Source: Legionella gratiana
GTDB lineage: Bacteria > Pseudomonadota > Gammaproteobacteria > Legionellales > Legionellaceae
Direction of reading: 5' to 3'
NCBI RefSeq assembly: GCF_001467695.1
Contig: NZ_LNYE01000010.1
Span: 1-52,674, forward strand
DNA: 52,674 bases
Shown here: positions 52,158 through 52,674 of the stretch, one piece after another
How the letters are laid out: each line of letters starts with the position of its first letter
Numbering within the stretch: the stretch's first letter is position 1
Notes under the pieces: model-generated
What the model saw: only the letters and a program-made list of their open reading frames with translations
What the model was told of the DNA's origin: nothing
Database searches by the model: none
Position numbers and translations under genes: made by a program

Positions 52158-52674
52158 ATGCCTGAATATGTACAAGGGGTAGAACTAACCCAAGAGGGTA
52201 TGCATGCCATTTTTGAACGCATGGGACAAGATATCACCAGTGGTATTGTTTACAATGGAAATCCTGATGTAAGAGTAGATAAACTAGACCAGCAAGGGTT
52301 TATGCCCATATTAACCGGCGTGAATCCAACACAAAAATCCGGCCACTGGATCATGTTAATTAAAGGTCAAGGTAATCAATACTACCTTTTTGACCCTCTG
52401 GGTGAAGGTTCAGGAAAAGGTTATCAAAAAATTCTCGCTAAAAAACTACCTGAAGGCGCTACATTATCTGTGATTCCCAATGATCCTGGATTCAATATGG
52501 GCTTATGCGGTTATTGGGTTGCTTCTGCAGGGGTAAGAGCACATACGGCATTAACCGGTGATAATCCCCCAACGTTAGAAAATCTTGGCTTAACCATCAC
52601 TCAGGACATGCAAAATGAACTCGCTGGAAATGGGTATGGTGAAATCACCGGTTGGCTACGGGCTGTTGCTCATG
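52158..52674 (+). CDS. sidE: SidE-family effector, N-terminal deubiquitinase domain (cut by window end)
   Basis: ATG 52158 opens a frame of 172 codons that runs off the edge. It matches the N-terminal DUB domain of Legionella SidE/SdeA proteins, as I remember that sequence, nearly throughout (GVELTQEGMHAIF, SGHWIMLIKG, QYYLFDPLG, NMGLCGYWVASAG). The Ulp1-like catalytic triad is intact: His63, Asp79, Cys117 (SdeA His64, Asp80, Cys118, one residue shifted by a deletion). Full members continue with phosphodiesterase and mono-ADP-ribosyltransferase domains that attach phosphoribosyl-ubiquitin to serines without E1/E2; those lie outside the window. AAGAGAGAAC is upstream of the ATG. Confidence 0.93.
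   Translation, partial: MPEYVQGVELTQEGMHAIFERMGQDITSGIVYNGNPDVRVDKLDQQGFMPILTGVNPTQKSGHWIMLIKGQGNQYYLFDPLGEGSGKGYQKILAKKLPEGATLSVIPNDPGFNMGLCGYWVASAGVRAHTALTGDNPPTLENLGLTITQDMQNELAGNGYGEITGWLRAVAH

Noticed and set aside
1..52674. CRISPR array, prophage, integrase or tRNA-bordered island
   Set aside because: No regularly spaced direct repeats, phage genes, integrases or tRNA genes were recognised; the repeats seen are isolated palindromes.

Overview
The window is AT-rich gammaproteobacterial DNA that reads as a Legionella chromosome. Two things point there. Housekeeping genes stand in an order I associate with Legionella and related gammaproteobacteria (folA-pdxA-surA-lptD divergent from amgK-murU; epmB divergent from efp). 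Between them lie genes typical of Legionella host-manipulation repertoires: a SidE-family N-terminal deubiquitinase domain cut by the right edge, an SH2 plus double U-box protein, several orphan effector-like proteins, and two sites matching the Legionella PmrA-box consensus (cTTAATatT-N2-cTTAATatT).

Layout. 1-0.25 kb: no gene, but an rRNA-type promoter reading out of the left edge. 0.25-3.8 kb: an exported dienelactone-hydrolase/amine-oxidase fusion with an NTF2-like partner. 4.0-9.6 kb: folA, pdxA, surA, lptD as a co-directional run. 9.7-11.4 kb: amgK-murU peptidoglycan recycling. 11.6-12.5 kb: unknown charged protein. 12.7-18.5 kb: fadE, an unknown gene with half-size chrA, and ppk. 18.5-21.7 kb: ldcA, epmB/efp, a Tyr-rich lipoprotein and a clear 6S RNA (ssrS). 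21.9-28.0 kb: SDR, phosphoribosyltransferase, Aquifex-type aconitase, glutathionyl-hydroquinone reductase and a carotenoid oxygenase. 28.0-32.2 kb: an effector-like island (SH2/U-box protein, membrane protein, small secreted protein, coiled-coil protein with an acidic tail). 32.4-37.5 kb: YhhN and a complete four-gene ABC efflux operon (MFP, ATPase, permease, outer-membrane factor). 37.5-42.9 kb: glutathione peroxidase, HIT, ThpR, alpha/beta hydrolase, OafA-type acyltransferase. 43.1-47.0 kb: a tight four-gene operon, GntR regulator / MetRS-like enzyme / lysine-ornithine N-hydroxylase / cupin. 47.2-52.7 kb: a membrane effector candidate behind a PmrA box, malic enzyme, a broken pirin gene, a small secreted protein, and the start of the SidE-family gene behind a second PmrA box.

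The most unusual system is the 43.1-47.0 kb operon. N-hydroxylase, MetRS-like ligase and cupin are the three activities that build N-N bonds in actinobacterial hydrazine pathways (there the cupin and MetRS parts are fused). Here they are separate, overlapping genes under a GntR regulator with a palindromic candidate operator. I infer a hydrazine-forming cassette in a Legionella.

Non-coding structure is rich: a MITE-like family with TAG-N-GTCTG ends (two full copies and one solo end), an inverted-repeat family with a cgacataaaaa core, a third CCCGTA...TACGGG family, and a REP-like palindrome. No tRNA, rRNA, CRISPR array, integrase or intact transposase was seen.
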